64,000 nt of DNA from Bog-473 sp963726005 (GCA_963726005.1 CAVSAT010000020.1:1-64000); one strand, 5' to 3'. Counted from the first letter of the stretch, positions 18,052-28,891 are shown. Numbers and translations: made by a program. Notes: a model not told the origin generated them from the sequence alone.

Positions 18052-18055
18052 GCCC

Positions 18056-19375
18056 ATGACCACGTTGCCCGGCTCGCCGCCGGCCGGCGGCCCGGAGCTC
18101 GGCGCAGACACAATGGATCTCCTGCGGTTCGCGACCATAGGATCCGTCGACGACGGCAAGAGCACCCTGATCGGCCGGCTGCTCTTCGACACCCGGCAGC
18201 TGTTCGACGATCAGCTCACGGCCATTGAGACGGCATCAGAACGACGCGGGCTGGGCGAGGTCGACCTCTCTTTCGTGACCGACGGCCTCCGCGCCGAGCG
18301 GGAGCAGGGCATCACCATCGACGTGGCCTATCGATACGCCGCGACGCCGCATCGTAAGTTTGTGATCGCCGACTGTCCCGGCCATGTCCAGTACACGCGC
18401 AACATGGCGACCGGTGCCTCGACGGCCGATCTCGCGCTCGTCCTCGTCGACGCGACCTCCGGCCTGCGCGAACAGTCGCGCCGCCACGTCTGCATCGCCG
18501 CGCTGCTGGGCGTCGATCAACTCGTGGCCTGTGCCAACAAGATGGACCTCGTCGGATGGGACCGCTCCGCCTACCAGAGCATCGTCGACGACATGGAAGC
18601 GCTGGCACGCCGGCTCGGAATCGCGTCCTGCACGGTGATCCCGATTTCAGCGCTCCACGGTGACAACGTCGTGGCGCGCTCGGATGCCGCCCCGTGGTAC
18701 GACGGCCCGACGGTGCTCGACGCGTTGGAGTCGGCCCAGGCGGGCGGGTGGGCCGCCCAACATGGTGTCAAGAAGGGCAGCGGGGCCCGACTCCCCGTGC
18801 AATGGGTGCTCCGCCAACCAGGCGGGGGACGCAACTACGCCGGCATGGTGAACGGTGGGCCGTTCCGCGTCGGTGACCGCGTCGTGGTGCTCCCGCAGGG
18901 TGCGCACACAACCCTGCGCGCCATCGAAACCGCGGACGGGCCACTCCAGCGCGCCGAGGTCGGACTGTCCGTGTCGGTCCGCCTGGCCGACCACCGCGAC
19001 GTGTCCCGCGGCGACCTTATCGCCGCCGCGGAGGATGCGCCCGAGGTGACCGACACGTTCGAAGCAACCGTGTGCTGGTTCCGGGACCGCCCGCTGACGG
19101 CCGGCGACCGCCTCAAGATCAAGCACACGACGCGGGTCACGCCAGTCGTCGTCGAGGGCGTCACCGGCACCTTCGACGTCAACGACCTCCGGATGGTCGA
19201 GGCGAATGAGCTGCGCGAGAACGACATCGGGGTCGTGAAGCTGCGGACTGCCACACCGTTGGTCCTCGACCCGTACGAGGCCGACCGCATCACCGGGAGC
19301 TTCGTCCTGATCGACGAGCTGACCTTCGCGACGATTGCCGCGGGCATGGTCGGGCCTCCCCGGCTCCATGACTGA
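18056..19375 (+). CDS. cysN: Sulfate adenylyltransferase subunit 1 (GTPase)
   Basis: 439 residues. GTPase motifs: G1 GSVDDGKST, a G2 region EQGITIDVAY, G3 DCPGHVQYT, and G4 NKMD. EF-Tu-like domains II and III complete it. It drives the CysD reaction by GTP hydrolysis. There is no C-terminal APS kinase (CysC) domain, which agrees with an APS-using CysH and no need for PAPS. The ATG is at 18056 (a second candidate is 18113). The end overlaps the next gene by 8 bases. Confidence 0.93.
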   Translation: MTTLPGSPPAGGPELGADTMDLLRFATIGSVDDGKSTLIGRLLFDTRQLFDDQLTAIETASERRGLGEVDLSFVTDGLRAEREQGITIDVAYRYAATPHRKFVIADCPGHVQYTRNMATGASTADLALVLVDATSGLREQSRRHVCIAALLGVDQLVACANKMDLVGWDRSAYQSIVDDMEALARRLGIASCTVIPISALHGDNVVARSDAAPWYDGPTVLDALESAQAGGWAAQHGVKKGSGARLPVQWVLRQPGGGRNYAGMVNGGPFRVGDRVVVLPQGAHTTLRAIETADGPLQRAEVGLSVSVRLADHRDVSRGDLIAAAEDAPEVTDTFEATVCWFRDRPLTAGDRLKIKHTTRVTPVVVEGVTGTFDVNDLRMVEANELRENDIGVVKLRTATPLVLDPYEADRITGSFVLIDELTFATIAAGMVGPPRLHD

Positions 19376-20009
19376 CTCATCGACGTCGTTGACGCTCTAC
19401 CCCGTCTCCCTCGACCTATCGGGTCGCCCCTGCCTCCTCGTCGGCGGAGGTCGCGTTGCCGCCCGCAAGGCGCGCACCCTCCTGGAATGCGGCGCCGTGG
19501 TCACTCTGATCGCGCCAACGTTGAGCGATGACATCGAGGCACTCGTGCCGTCGTTGCACGCCGTGGAGCGGCGACGCTACCGGCGCGGCGACGCGGCCAC
19601 GTTCCGGCTCGTGGTCACCGCCACCGGTCGTCCCGACGTCGACGGGGCCGTCTACGCCGATGCCGAGGGCGCCGGCGTGTGGGTGAATAGCGCCGATGAC
19701 CGCGCCCACTCGTCCTTCATCCTCCCCGCGGTGCACCGCGACGGTGCGGTGACCGTTGCGGTGTCGACTGGAGGGCTGAGCCCGGCGCTGGCCTCGTGGC
19801 TTCGGACCCGACTGGCCGCGCGGTGTGGCGAGAACTTGGGAACCCTGGCCCAGGTACTGGCGGACGCGCGCCTGCGACTCCTCGAGGCGGGTGGGCGCAG
19901 CGACTCGGTGGATTGGGCGGGACTGCTCGACGGGCCGCTCCCCGCGCTCGTGCAGTCGGGTGATCTCGACAACGCCCAGGCAATTGTCCGCTCCGCGGTG
20001 GGCCACTAG
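19368..20009 (+). CDS. Precorrin-2 dehydrogenase / sirohydrochlorin ferrochelatase (siroheme synthase N-terminal type)
   Basis: 213 residues from ATG 19368 inside the end of cysN. The N-terminal Rossmann fold is LLVGGGRVAARKARTLLECGA, with an NSADDRAHSSFILPAV segment and the VSTGGLSPALASWLR motif of the CysG N-domain/Met8 family. It oxidises precorrin-2 and inserts iron to make siroheme, the cofactor of the reductase at 14515-16248. It lacks the C-terminal methyltransferase, which must be encoded elsewhere. Confidence 0.88.
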   Translation: MTDSSTSLTLYPVSLDLSGRPCLLVGGGRVAARKARTLLECGAVVTLIAPTLSDDIEALVPSLHAVERRRYRRGDAATFRLVVTATGRPDVDGAVYADAEGAGVWVNSADDRAHSSFILPAVHRDGAVTVAVSTGGLSPALASWLRTRLAARCGENLGTLAQVLADARLRLLEAGGRSDSVDWAGLLDGPLPALVQSGDLDNAQAIVRSAVGH

Positions 20010-20111
20010 GCCTTTTGCCCCTGTCGGGCCTCTCAGCCCTTGCCCATATTTAAGCCGCAGGTAAGTAGGCCGCGGCGTCCCGAGCCGTGAGCGTTCTGAG
20101 GGGGACACACA
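20010..20111. other. Leader of the first giant secreted-protein gene
   Basis: About 100 bases between the siroheme gene and the next ATG. A good ribosome site (gaggggga) lies 7-14 bases before the start. The stretch cttttgcccctgtcgg resembles ctttagcccctgttgc at 24192-24207 before the paralogue. Confidence 0.35.
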
Positions 20112-23100
20112 ATGAGACGGTTCGGTACGAAGGGTCCGGAGACGTCGGACGTCGCGACCGATTGGGACGGCATGGCGAAGTCCACTGCTCGCTTTGGAAC
20201 TCTGCGTCGCCGCATGGCGGCGACAATGGCGTTCTTGGTGACGCTCGGCACCGCCGTCGTCGTGTCGACCACCGCCACGCCGTCGGGAGCGGGCACCGTC
20301 CTGGCTCCGACCCAGGTCTTCGCTTCGGTCGGCGCCTCGACGGTCAACGTCTACACCCCGGGCACACCCGCCACCACGGGTAGCCCGGCCGTCGCTCCGA
20401 ATTTGGTCACGTCACTCAATGACAACTCCGTGATTCCTCCGACGTCGCCCGTGTATCCCGGGTACCCGAGCGCCGACAACACCGCCGGCAGCGCGTTCGA
20501 CGCCAGCGGGAACTTCTACGTCACCGACGACTACAGCGGTCAGATCAGCAAGTACGACCCCAACGGCGCACTGACCGGTGTCTTCGCCTCGGGGTTGCAG
20601 AACCCGCTCTCCCTCGTCTTCGACAACTCGGGCAACCTCTACGTGGGCCAGCAGAACACGCCCTACATCGCCGAGTTCAACTCGAGCGGCCAGAACACCG
20701 CCAACATCGGACCCGTGACGACGGGCGAGACGGGCGACGACTGGATCGACCTGGCCAGCGACCAGTGCACCTTCTACTACACGACGGAGACGAACGTCGT
20801 CTATCGCTACAGCAACTGCGCCGGCAGCGTCGGCCAGCAGTCGAACTTCAACGCGGTCCCCTTCCCGGGAGCCAGGGCGTTCCAGGTCCGGATCCTTCCG
20901 GACGGTGGGGCGCTGGTGGCCGACACCAACTCCGTGCTGCGTCTCGACTCCACCGGGAACGTCACCGAGGTCTATCCCTGCACCGCTGCGGATCAGAGCG
21001 CGCTCCAGGCGGCCTACCCCTCGGCCAACGTCGTTGCAGCCCTGCCGGACTGCGGCGGTTCGCTCTTCAGCCTGGCCATCGACCCGAGCGGCACCTCCTT
21101 CTGGGCCGGCGACTCGTACTCGGGAAACATCTGGCAGATCGGCCTGGCCTCGGGCCAGGACATGAACGAAGTCAACACCGGAGCCGCCTTCCTCTACGGC
21201 CTGACGGTGGAGAACGGTTCCGAAGCGGCCACCACCCCGACGGTGGTGTCGGCGACGCCCACGACGCTCAGCACGCCAGCCGAGATCGGATCGGGCAACT
21301 TCTCGACCCCCACCCCGGTCACGGCGACACTGACCAACTCGACCACCAACGCCCCGATCGCCGGCGAGCCGGTCACCTTCACGCTGAACGGAAACCCGAG
21401 CGAGTCGTGCACGGTGAACACCGACGTCAATGGCGTGGCCACCTGTTCCATCACGGCCACTGAACCCTCGAGCACGTATACGGTTTCCGCGTCGTTTGCC
21501 GGTGACTCGTCCACGTCGACCCCGTTGGGCTCGAACACCTCGACCGGTACTTTCACGGTGACCCCCGACACGAGCTCGTTGACCTACACGGGCCCCACCA
21601 CTGCCGTCAACGGCCAGCCGATCACGCTGACGGGCACCTTGACGGACACGACCACGAACACTCCTCTGCCCACCAAGGTCGTCACCCTGACGCTCGGATC
21701 GCAGTCCTGCAGCGGGACGACTGATGCCAACGGGAACGTCAGCTGCCCGATCCCCACAGTGAGCCAGACGGTGAGCTCGGTCGCCATCACCGCCACCTTC
21801 ACCGGCGACACATACGACACGCCGGTGACGATCACGACGCCCACGCCGGCCACTGTCTTCGAACCGACGTCACTCTCGGTGAACACGGCCACGAGCGACT
21901 TCGCCGACCAGACACTGGTTTCGGGAGTGCTCACCGACACCGTGACCAACGCGGTCATCCCGGGTGAAAAGGTGACCTTCTCCCTCAACGGCACCGAGAC
22001 CTGCTCGGCCATGACCGACGCCACGGGCACGGCGACGTGTCCCATCACGCCGGGCGAGCAGGCCAACACGTACACCCTGAAAGCCACCTTCGCGGGTGAC
22101 TCCACCCTGCCGCTCCAGCTCATGGGGACGAACGGCTCGGCCAACTTCGTCGTCACCCTCGAGGAGACCGCGCTGAGCTACACGGGCCCGGCGACGGCCC
22201 AGAACGGGCAGCCCCTGCTGCTCTCGGGCACCTTGGTCACCGACGACCCGGCACCGAACACGCCCCTCTCGGGCCGCGCCGTCAACTTGACGCTCGGTAC
22301 GGGCACCACTGCTCAGTCCTGCCCGGCAACGACCACCGCCTCGGGCCAAGCTGCCTGCACCATCACCGTGGCCAACCAGTCGCCGGGTCCGATCCCCGTC
22401 ACCGTCAGCTTCGCCGGCGATGCGTACTACAAGATGGCCAGTGCAGCCGGGACCGTCAACCTGCCCGAAGGCACGAAACTGACCATCAACCCGACGTCGG
22501 GCCCCTACAACGCGTCGACGCCGGTCTCGGGAACGCTGATCAACACCTTCACCAACCAGCCCGTGCCGAACGAGCCGGTCACATTCACACTCGGGACCCA
22601 GACCTGCACGGCCACGACGGGCTCGAACGGGGTTGCATCCTGCCCCCTCACGCCGAACCAGCCGGTGGGTACGTACCCGATTGCCGCGACCTTCCCGGGG
22701 GACTCGACCTCGATGCCGCAGTTGCTCACGAACAGTTCGTCGAGCACCTTCACCGTGACCCCCGCCACGACGACGCTGACCTACACCGGTCCGACCACAG
22801 TGACCAACGGGCAGTCCGCCACGCTGTCCGGGACCTTGACGACGAACGAGCCTTCGGGCACCGACGTCGCAGGCCGGACCGTCACCTTCACGCTCGGCTC
22901 CGGCGGCTCGCAGCAGAGCTGCACGGCGGTGACCAACACCAGCGGGGCGGCCAGTTGCACGATCGCCAACGTGAACCAAACCACCGGCACGGTAGGGATC
23001 TCTTCCAGCTTCGGTGGTGACAACTACTACCAGTCTTCGACGACGTCCGCCACGGCCACGGTCCACACGCCGACCACGCTGACGGTCAGCGCAGGCACGA

Positions 23101-24050
23101 GCGACTTCGCGGACGCCGGCACAGTGTCGGGCGTCCTGACCAACTCCATCACCGGTGCCGTGATCCCCGGCGAGTCGGTCACACTGACTCTGAACGGGAC
23201 CCAGTCGTGCACCGCGATGACGAACGCCAGCGGCGTGGCGTCGTGCTCCATCACACCCAACGAGCCGGCGGCCACCTACACGCTCAGCGGATCGTTCGCC
23301 GGTGACACGAGCAAGGCGCCGCAGTTGCTGGCGAGCATTGGCTCCAACCACTACGTCGTAACCCTCGAGGAGACGGCCATCGCGTACACCGGGCCCTCCA
23401 TCGCCGTGAGCGGCATGTCCTTCACCATGTCAGCCAATCTGACAACCGACGGCAACCCGCTCGGTGGCCGGGCGGTTCTCATGACCCTCGGCTCCGGGAC
23501 CACGGCGCAGAGCTGCACGGGCACCACGAACACCTCGGGGAACGCCAGCTGCACAATCGCCCTCGTGAACCAGACCGCGGGGACGGTGCCCATCGCGGTC
23601 ACCTTCGCCGGAGACGCCTACTACCGTCCGGCCAGCGCCTCAAGGTGCGAGACGACGGCTTCGGCACCTTCGAGCGGCGGGTTCGAAGTCGGCGACCGCT
23701 CGGCTGGCGCGCCGACCAACGGCACGCAGGTGAACTTCTGGGGTTCTCAGTTCTGGAAGAACAACTCCTTCAGCGGCGTGGTCAACGCCCCGGCGTCCAT
23801 GAAGGGCTACATCGACAATGCGCCCGGCTTTGCCTGCGGGGTGAACTGGAACTCTGACCCGGGCAACAGCTCTCACCCGCCGTCGACCATCCCCGTCAAC
23901 ATGCTGGTGGTCGTCTCGAGCACCAACACCAAGTCGGGGTCCAACGAAATAGGCGACATCAAGCACCTGGTCGTCGTCTCCGTCCAACCGGGGTACGCCG
24001 GGAATCCTGGGCACGACGGATGGGGAAACATCATCGCCACCATCTGCTGA
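20112..24050 (+). CDS. Giant secreted protein: beta-propeller plus tandem Ig-like domains
   Basis: 1312 residues. A long N-region and hydrophobic signal segment (AATMAFLVTLGTAVVVSTTA, about 38-57) are followed by an NHL/SMP-30-like propeller (about 65-370, with FDASGNFYVTDDYSG and FDNSGNLYVG blades). Next come about eight Ig-like repeats of 90-100 residues (about 380-1180). The repeats alternate between an LTV..GTSDF type and an LTYTGPT..NGQ type, each with a Cys pair (for example SCTA...GVASCSI). A unique C-terminus ends GWGNIIATIC. It is probably an exported adhesin or surface protein. There is no sortase motif or C-terminal anchor helix. Nothing catalytic is seen. Confidence 0.8.
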   Translation: MRRFGTKGPETSDVATDWDGMAKSTARFGTLRRRMAATMAFLVTLGTAVVVSTTATPSGAGTVLAPTQVFASVGASTVNVYTPGTPATTGSPAVAPNLVTSLNDNSVIPPTSPVYPGYPSADNTAGSAFDASGNFYVTDDYSGQISKYDPNGALTGVFASGLQNPLSLVFDNSGNLYVGQQNTPYIAEFNSSGQNTANIGPVTTGETGDDWIDLASDQCTFYYTTETNVVYRYSNCAGSVGQQSNFNAVPFPGARAFQVRILPDGGALVADTNSVLRLDSTGNVTEVYPCTAADQSALQAAYPSANVVAALPDCGGSLFSLAIDPSGTSFWAGDSYSGNIWQIGLASGQDMNEVNTGAAFLYGLTVENGSEAATTPTVVSATPTTLSTPAEIGSGNFSTPTPVTATLTNSTTNAPIAGEPVTFTLNGNPSESCTVNTDVNGVATCSITATEPSSTYTVSASFAGDSSTSTPLGSNTSTGTFTVTPDTSSLTYTGPTTAVNGQPITLTGTLTDTTTNTPLPTKVVTLTLGSQSCSGTTDANGNVSCPIPTVSQTVSSVAITATFTGDTYDTPVTITTPTPATVFEPTSLSVNTATSDFADQTLVSGVLTDTVTNAVIPGEKVTFSLNGTETCSAMTDATGTATCPITPGEQANTYTLKATFAGDSTLPLQLMGTNGSANFVVTLEETALSYTGPATAQNGQPLLLSGTLVTDDPAPNTPLSGRAVNLTLGTGTTAQSCPATTTASGQAACTITVANQSPGPIPVTVSFAGDAYYKMASAAGTVNLPEGTKLTINPTSGPYNASTPVSGTLINTFTNQPVPNEPVTFTLGTQTCTATTGSNGVASCPLTPNQPVGTYPIAATFPGDSTSMPQLLTNSSSSTFTVTPATTTLTYTGPTTVTNGQSATLSGTLTTNEPSGTDVAGRTVTFTLGSGGSQQSCTAVTNTSGAASCTIANVNQTTGTVGISSSFGGDNYYQSSTTSATATVHTPTTLTVSAGTSDFADAGTVSGVLTNSITGAVIPGESVTLTLNGTQSCTAMTNASGVASCSITPNEPAATYTLSGSFAGDTSKAPQLLASIGSNHYVVTLEETAIAYTGPSIAVSGMSFTMSANLTTDGNPLGGRAVLMTLGSGTTAQSCTGTTNTSGNASCTIALVNQTAGTVPIAVTFAGDAYYRPASASRCETTASAPSSGGFEVGDRSAGAPTNGTQVNFWGSQFWKNNSFSGVVNAPASMKGYIDNAPGFACGVNWNSDPGNSSHPPSTIPVNMLVVVSSTNTKSGSNEIGDIKHLVVVSVQPGYAGNPGHDGWGNIIATIC
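20308..21227 (+). repeat. 920-bp identical segment, copy 1
   Basis: The propeller-coding segment matches 24570-25489 with no indels and no substitution that I could find. Outside it the two genes diverge sharply on both sides. This implies recent duplication or gene conversion. Confidence 0.85.
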
Positions 24051-24364
24051 GCAAGAGTGAACGTGGCGGCGCACCGGGCTCGACGTCCGGTGCGCCGCAC
24101 CCGTCTCGGGAGCATCGGACACGCGGCACACAACGCTCGGGCACGCGGCACAACCACGACTCAATTGTCGCGGCGAATCCCGCCGGCTAGTCCTTTAGCC
24201 CCTGTTGCAGCTGCGGGGTTTGCCTCATATTCGTCATCAAGAAGCGTGCCTCCGACAACGATGCCTGGCGGTCCCGTTTGACGCGGGTCGTGCGAGCACG
24301 ACACACGGAGGTGGGCGATGTCGAACACGGCATCTGGGAGCCGTGACTTGCGAGGGGGTTTGTC
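24051..24364. other. Intergenic region between the two giant genes
   Basis: About 310 bases with no supported gene. It holds a perfect inverted repeat GTCGTGC-ga-GCACGAC at 24287-24302 and a gcccctgt block (24197-24204) shared with the leader at 20016-20023. A ribosome site (gcgaggggg) precedes ATG 24365. Confidence 0.4.
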
Positions 24365-27300
24365 ATGAGACTGTCGGTTGCTTGGGCGCACGGACGAGGA
24401 GGTCGTAGGGCGATCTACGGCGGGAACGGCTCTGACGAGTCGAGACCCGGATTCACCGATGCCACAGTGCGCCGCACGGCGCTCGCTCTTTCGCTTGTCC
24501 TCGTTCTGGGCGCCATCGGGCTTCTCTTCTCGCCGGCCAAGGCTGGCGCGGGAACCTCGGTCCTGGCCCCGACCCAGGTCTTCGCTTCGGTCGGCGCCTC
24601 GACGGTCAACGTCTACACCCCGGGCACACCCGCCACCACGGGTAGCCCGGCCGTCGCTCCGAATTTGGTCACGTCACTCAATGACAACTCCGTGATTCCT
24701 CCGACGTCGCCCGTGTATCCCGGGTACCCGAGCGCCGACAACACCGCCGGCAGCGCGTTCGACGCCAGCGGGAACTTCTACGTCACCGACGACTACAGCG
24801 GTCAGATCAGCAAGTACGACCCCAACGGCGCACTGACCGGTGTCTTCGCCTCGGGGTTGCAGAACCCGCTCTCCCTCGTCTTCGACAACTCGGGCAACCT
24901 CTACGTGGGCCAGCAGAACACGCCCTACATCGCCGAGTTCAACTCGAGCGGCCAGAACACCGCCAACATCGGACCCGTGACGACGGGCGAGACGGGCGAC
25001 GACTGGATCGACCTGGCCAGCGACCAGTGCACCTTCTACTACACGACGGAGACGAACGTCGTCTATCGCTACAGCAACTGCGCCGGCAGCGTCGGCCAGC
25101 AGTCGAACTTCAACGCGGTCCCCTTCCCGGGAGCCAGGGCGTTCCAGGTCCGGATCCTTCCGGACGGTGGGGCGCTGGTGGCCGACACCAACTCCGTGCT
25201 GCGTCTCGACTCCACCGGGAACGTCACCGAGGTCTATCCCTGCACCGCTGCGGATCAGAGCGCGCTCCAGGCGGCCTACCCCTCGGCCAACGTCGTTGCA
25301 GCCCTGCCGGACTGCGGCGGTTCGCTCTTCAGCCTGGCCATCGACCCGAGCGGCACCTCCTTCTGGGCCGGCGACTCGTACTCGGGAAACATCTGGCAGA
25401 TCGGCCTGGCCTCGGGCCAGGACATGAACGAAGTCAACACCGGAGCCGCCTTCCTCTACGGCCTGACGGTGGAGAACGGTTCCGAAGCAGCCGTGACGCC
25501 TCCGCCGGCTGCCACACCCACGACGCTCATCGTCCAGCCGGTGGTCTCGGGCAACTTTTCGACCCCCACCCCGGTCACCGCGACGCTGACCAACCCGAGC
25601 ACCGGGATGCCCCTCGCGGACGAGCCCGTGACCTTCACGCTGAATGGCAACCCGAACGAGTCATGCACTGCGAACACGAACACAACTGGTGTGGCCAGCT
25701 GCTCCATCACGGCCACTGAGCCCTCGAGCTCGTACACGCTCACTGCGTCGTTTGCGGGGGACACGTCCACGTCGACACCGTTGGGCTCGAACACCTCGAC
25801 CGGTACTTTCACGGTGAACCCCGACACGAGCTCGTTGACCTACACCGGGCCCACCAGCGCGGTCAACGGCCAGCCGATCACGCTGTCCGGCACCCTGACG
25901 GATACCACCACGGGCACCCCGCTACCGGGCAAGGTCGTCACGTTCACCGTCGGCTCGGGCCCCACGGCGCAGTTCTGCACCGCCACGACGGACCTGAACG
26001 GGAACGCCAGCTGCCCGATCACCCCGGTGAACCAGCCGGCTGCTTCCGAGCCGATCACCACCAGCTTCGTCGGCGACACCTACGACACCCCCGCCACTGC
26101 GCCGTCGAGCACCCTCAGTGTCACGGAACCCACCATGTTGACGGTCAACCCGTCCAGCGGTGACTACTCCGACTCCACGATGGTGTCCGGGGTGCTGGCC
26201 GACAGCTTTGGCCCCGTCCAAGGTGAGAAGGTCATCTTCACCCTCAACGGCACCGAGACCTGCACGGGGGTGACCGACACTACGGGCACGGCGCAGTGCT
26301 CCATCACGCCCGGAGAACAAGCCGGGACCTACTCCCTCACCGGGACCTTCGCTGGCGACACCAGCGCCACGCTCCCGCTCCCGCTGCTCCCGTCCAACAA
26401 CTCGGCGAACTTCGGGGTAACCCTCGAGGAGACGGCCCTCACGTACACCGGACAGACATCGATCTTCAACACCGGCAGAACCTGACCGTCTCGGGTGTTC
26501 TGACCACCCCAAACGACTCGGGTGCCACGGGTGCCACGCCGGTGGTCGGCCGCGCGCTGACCTTCGTGCTCGGAAGCGGTTCGACCGCTCAGAGCCTGCA
26601 CCACCAGTGTCCCCACCGACTCCACCGGGACAGGTTCGTGCACGATCAACAACGTGAACCAGACCGTGGGACCGGTGCCCCTCACGGTCACCTTCACCAG
26701 TGACGGCTACTACAAGACGGCCACCGCGCCGGCCACGATCAACGTGGGCCCGGTGGCGGTGGGCACAACCTTGACGGTGAACCCCGGGACGAGCGACTAC
26801 GCGGACGCCACCATGGTGTCGGCGACCCTGATCGACAACTACACCCGGTCGGGGCGGCCAACGAGCCGGTCACACTCACGTTGAACGGAACGGAGTCTTG
26901 CTCCGGGAAGACAAACGGTAGCGGGGTGGTGTCCTGCTCCATCACACCCGGCGAGCCGGCGGGGACGTACTCGCTGACCGCCACGTTCGCCGGTGACACC
27001 ACGCCGTGGCCTCACCTCGACGCCAGCACAGGGTCGAACAATTTCGTGGTCACCCACGAGGAGACGGCCCTCAGTTACACGGGCGCGACCAGCGCCACAA
27101 ACGGGTCCCCGGCGACGCTCTCGGGCGTGCTCACGACCGACTCCGGCACCGTGCCAATCGTGGGACGGACCGTGGCCTTCACCCTTGGCTCCGGGACCTC
27201 GGCCCAGAAATGCAGCGCGACCACCAACTCGTCGGGCGCCGCCTCATGCGTGATCACCAAGGTGTACCAGACCATGAGCCCAGCACCGGTCACGGCCACC

Positions 27301-28146
27301 TTCGCAGGCGACGCCTACTACGCCCCGGCGAATGCATCGGGTAACGTGGCGATCAGCACACCCACCTCGCTCTCGGTCAGCGCGACCACGGGCACCTACG
27401 GGCAGCCAACGACGCTGACGGGCACGCTGACAAACTCCGTGACCGGAACTCCGATCAGTGGCCAGACGGTCGTCCTGACGCTCAATGGCACCCAATCGTG
27501 CACCGCGACGACCAACTTGAGCGGGACGGCGTCCTGCTCGGTGACCCCGAATGAGCCCTCGGGGACCTATACAGTCTCCGGAACCTACGCGGACGCGCCG
27601 ATCTCGACCCCGCTTCTGACGACCAACTTGTTGCCCAGCATTGGCAGCAACAACGTCGTGGTCAACAAGGCACCCACCACGGTCACCTACACCGGCCCGA
27701 CCAGTGTGGGCTACTGGCAGACGCTGACGCTGACCTCGACGTTGACCACGCAGGGGACCCCGGTCGTGGGACAGCCCCTGGTCATGACGCTCGGCAGCGG
27801 CCGGAGCGCCCAGAGCTGCACCGGCATCACCAACTCGTCGGGCGTCGCCTCGTGCACGGTCACGGTGAGCCAGGTCTACGGCTCGGTGACGGTCACCGTC
27901 TCGTACGCGGGCAACTCCTACTACCAGACGTCCTCGACGTCGTCCTCCGAGAGGGTCGGATGCGGCCAGGGCGGTTACGGCGGGGGCGGTAACGGCGGTG
28001 GCACTGGTGGCTCGGGCGGCAGTGGCTCGGGCGGCGGTGGCTCGGGCGGTGGTGGCGGCGGTGGTCCGTGCGGCGGCGGCTCAGGCGGCGGAGGGTGCGG
28101 CGGGACCCTGCCTCCTCCGAAGAGTGGGGGCCAGGGCTGCGGCTGA
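24365..28146 (+). pseudogene. Second propeller/Ig-repeat secreted protein, three frameshifts
   Basis: A paralogue of the gene at 20112 with a different signal peptide (LALSLVLVLGAIGLLFSPA) and an identical propeller. Ig-like repeats continue through three frame changes. A lost base near 26474 ends the first frame at 26485. An extra base near 26596 and a further shift near 26850 follow. The repeats then run on to a Cys/Gly-rich tail (SGGSGSGGGGSGGG type) ending at 28146. Without the shifts it would be about 1260 residues. The homology is undamaged otherwise, so the breaks are either recent or assembly errors in repetitive DNA. Confidence 0.75.
24570..25489 (+). repeat. 920-bp identical segment, copy 2
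   Basis: Partner of 20308-21227, at a constant offset of 4262 bases. The flanks differ at once: signal peptide on the left, first Ig domain on the right. Confidence 0.85.
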
Positions 28147-28190
28147 CCGCAACGGCCGCGACTGCGGCAAGGACCAAAGGTGACACAAAG

Positions 28191-28220
28191 GGACGGGACC
28201 TCCTAGGTGGGGTCCCGTCC
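28191..28220. terminator. Hairpin between convergent genes
   Basis: GGACGGGACC and GGTCCCGTCC form a perfect 10-bp stem around a 10-base loop. It lies between the plus-strand repeat-protein gene and the minus-strand gene ending at 28231. There is no clear U-tract, so it is an unconventional or Rho-assisted terminator. Confidence 0.6.
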
Positions 28221-28230
28221 TCGCGTCGCC

Positions 28231-28740
28231 TCAGGGTTGCGCCACCATGACGACCATACCGGCAAGGATGAGGACGAGCGTGGCGACGGCCGCCCGGCCC
28301 ACGGTCGTGGCGTCCCGGTCCATCGGCCCGGCAACAGGGTGCGGGCCGGTCGCCGGTTCGAGCGCGGCGACGGCAACCTTGAGGCGATTCTCGGCCGGCC
28401 ACAGCATCCCCTCGGCGAGCAGCGCGACGGTGGCGAAGAGCGCGAGGCCCGTCACGACCCAGTCATCGCCGAGCGCATAGGACCCATCACTCATGGCGAT
28501 GAGGGCAAAGCCGAAGACCGGGATGCCATAGACGAAACGGCCGGCCCAATTGAATCCAGGGCGGTAGTAGCGCCGCATCTGCTCGGGAAGCGGGACTTCG
28601 GCGCTCAGAGTGCGCCGCAGCCGGGACGCCGTGGCGGCGGCGGCGGCCATGCTGACGAGCCCAACCACCGCGCTCCCCACGTGGAGCAGCAGCACGACGT
28701 CGAACGCGGCCCCGTCCGGCTGGTGGTGCATGCCCGACAT
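28231..28740 (-). CDS. DUF2269-like integral membrane protein
   Basis: 169 residues with four hydrophobic segments. The motif MRRYYRPGFNWAGRFVYGIPVFG after the first two helices is characteristic of the DUF2269 group of small predicted membrane proteins. Function is unknown. It is a single gene on the minus strand, divergent from galT, with about 150 bases between them. Confidence 0.65.
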   Translation of the reverse strand: MSGMHHQPDGAAFDVVLLLHVGSAVVGLVSMAAAAATASRLRRTLSAEVPLPEQMRRYYRPGFNWAGRFVYGIPVFGFALIAMSDGSYALGDDWVVTGLALFATVALLAEGMLWPAENRLKVAVAALEPATGPHPVAGPMDRDATTVGRAAVATLVLILAGMVVMVAQP

Positions 28741-28834
28741 GTTCTCCTATGTCCGTGGAACGCGAGGGACGGCCCCGCGACCCTGGCGCCGATTTGGCCA
28801 GTGGAACCTGTACCGTAGAGGTGGAGGGAAGACC

Positions 28835-28891
28835 ATGAAGGTACGCACGTTGCCGGCGATCGGGCCGGCACCCGGAAGAGAGTCCCGATGA
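28835..28891 (+). other. Possible 18-residue leader peptide of galT
   Basis: ATG 28835 follows a strong ribosome site (ggagggaag). The frame encodes MKVRTLPAIGPAPGRESR, and its TGA overlaps the galT ATG (ATGA). This may couple galT translation or reflect a decayed start. No conservation can be tested here. Confidence 0.35.

Noticed and set aside
20010..20111. Possible riboswitch in the leader
   Set aside because: No known consensus (TPP, cobalamin, SAM, c-di-GMP, c-di-AMP) could be matched by eye.
21870..23351. Long minus-strand frame within the first giant gene
   Set aside because: Shadow of the repetitive Ig-coding sequence; plus frame has signal peptide and domain pattern.
21240..27960. 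Periodic repeats considered as CRISPR or tandem DNA repeats
   Set aside because: The periodicity is coding: Ig-like domains of about 90-100 residues with diverged DNA.
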